Below, piece by piece: positions 63,355 through 64,000 of a stretch of DNA of 64,000 bases (the first letter of the stretch is position 1; each line of letters begins with the position of its first letter). Origin of the DNA: Symsagittifera roscoffensis (lineage: Eukaryota > Xenacoelomorpha > Acoela > Convolutidae); the NCBI RefSeq assembly GCF_963678635.1, contig NC_087066.1, forward strand, positions 11,144,517 to 11,208,516. Direction: 5' to 3'. A program made the position numbers and the translations under genes. The notes beneath the pieces were generated by a model, which searched no databases, was not told the DNA's origin, and worked only from the letters and a program-made list of their open reading frames with translations.

Positions 63355-64000
63355 GTGAGTTCTATGCCCACATTTTTTCCTCTTGTTTTAATTGTATATT
63401 TAAATAATTCATTACCCTTGCGATAAGCAAGGGTTTGGCAATCGGGTACTAAACTTTTTTCCCCGTAAATAACTTTGTCCACAGAATAGTCAAATGGTAA
63501 AAAGTGCAAATAGTCAAAAGGTGAAATGAATGGACAAATGGTTGCTTAATAACGTGATAACTGTATTAGCTGTTTGCTGTTACCACACGGCATTTAGTCG
63601 TGTTACATTAAGAGTTTTGGAGGATTCGAAGTTTTTTGGTACATTTTCGTCACTGAGACTGGTCGGCTTCAATTCTTTCAGCTTATTTTCTATATTTTTT
63701 CTGCTACTTTTTGTTGGTATTTACACTAGCCAGCTTCAGTGAGCGTTAGTATGATACCGAAAAAAGTTATTTGTTTTAAACAACATAACAAAAATAAAAA
63801 CTCGATTTCAGAAATTTTCTAACTCAATATATCTCGTTTTTGAATTGTATAATTTATACAAAATGTGGCTCTATGGTTTCCAACTTATTATATGCAAATT
63901 TAGTATGGATGCCTTCAGTTTGCTATATTCCAAACTATTACTTGCAAAATTGCGTCTATTTGCATTTGGCAGTTTGTTAACATATGTAGCTGCGTTATTT
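63355..64000. other. hnRNP L-like intron 6 (partial)
   Basis: Begins with the strong GTGAGT donor. It contains the second covarying hairpin (63,414-63,434) and otherwise AT-rich sequence to the window edge. The next exon is not in the window. Confidence 0.6.
63414..63434 (+). other. covarying hairpin, copy B
   Basis: Stem ACCCTTGC with its perfect complement around loop GATAA, then TTGGCAATCGG. Compared with copy A at 56,020, the changed stem base has a compensating change on the other side. Confidence 0.6.

Noticed and set aside
1-64000. CRISPR array, operons or prokaryotic elements
   Set aside because: Repeats are tandem or dispersed without unique spacers of constant length; genes have GT-AG introns, so the DNA is eukaryotic.

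Overview
The window is nuclear DNA from an invertebrate animal. It is AT-rich and intron-rich, with two spliced host genes and a heavy load of retroelements. I cannot name the species. There is no prokaryotic signature, no CRISPR array and no complete tRNA or rRNA gene.

Layout. (1) 1-5,510, minus strand: a five-exon gene for a 358-residue type II membrane protein with a BRICHOS-like ectodomain. Its 2.8-kb third intron holds two copies of a tRNA-related repeat and a decayed tandem duplication. (2) 5,511-7,171: remnants of retroelements, including a reverse-transcriptase (RT) scrap with a YVDD box. (3) 7,172-32,484: a 25.3-kb LTR retroelement with ~0.9-kb LTRs (TGT...ACA, about 95% identical by eye). 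It has a 4.1-kb leader with a 1.26-kb tandem duplication and about two dozen copies of a CCGGAGGGGTC-like motif. After the leader come a decayed gag-pol of Ty3/gypsy type, a macro-domain-like segment at the end of pol, a 577-codon ORF with an SGNH-hydrolase-like domain, and a giant unknown reading frame of roughly 2,300 codons, now in pieces. (4) 32,485-52,349: a head-to-head and tandemly duplicated cluster of one non-LTR retrotransposon family (RT plus restriction-like endonuclease). A 5.6-kb unit is repeated almost perfectly, and a second duplication carried the promoter and first exon of the next gene with it. (5) 52,173 to the right edge, plus strand: the 5' six exons of an hnRNP L / smooth-type RNA-binding protein. 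Its 8.3-kb second intron holds decayed LINE, gag-like and tRNA-like sequences.

How the parts relate. The LTR element has recognisable gag, zinc knuckles, protease, RT, RNase H and integrase, but gag-pol carries about twenty lesions, including loss of the RT core. Its downstream half carries only one frameshift in 7 kb. None of the extra reading frames looks like an envelope protein; instead they suggest nucleotide/ADP-ribose-type and esterase-type chemistry. This accessory module is the strongest candidate here for a little-described system. The LTR element appears to have inserted into an older Penelope-like element, whose halves seem to flank it.

Limits. Everything was read by eye. Exon joins come from splice-site sequence and matching phase. 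Family assignments rest on motif recognition without any database search.
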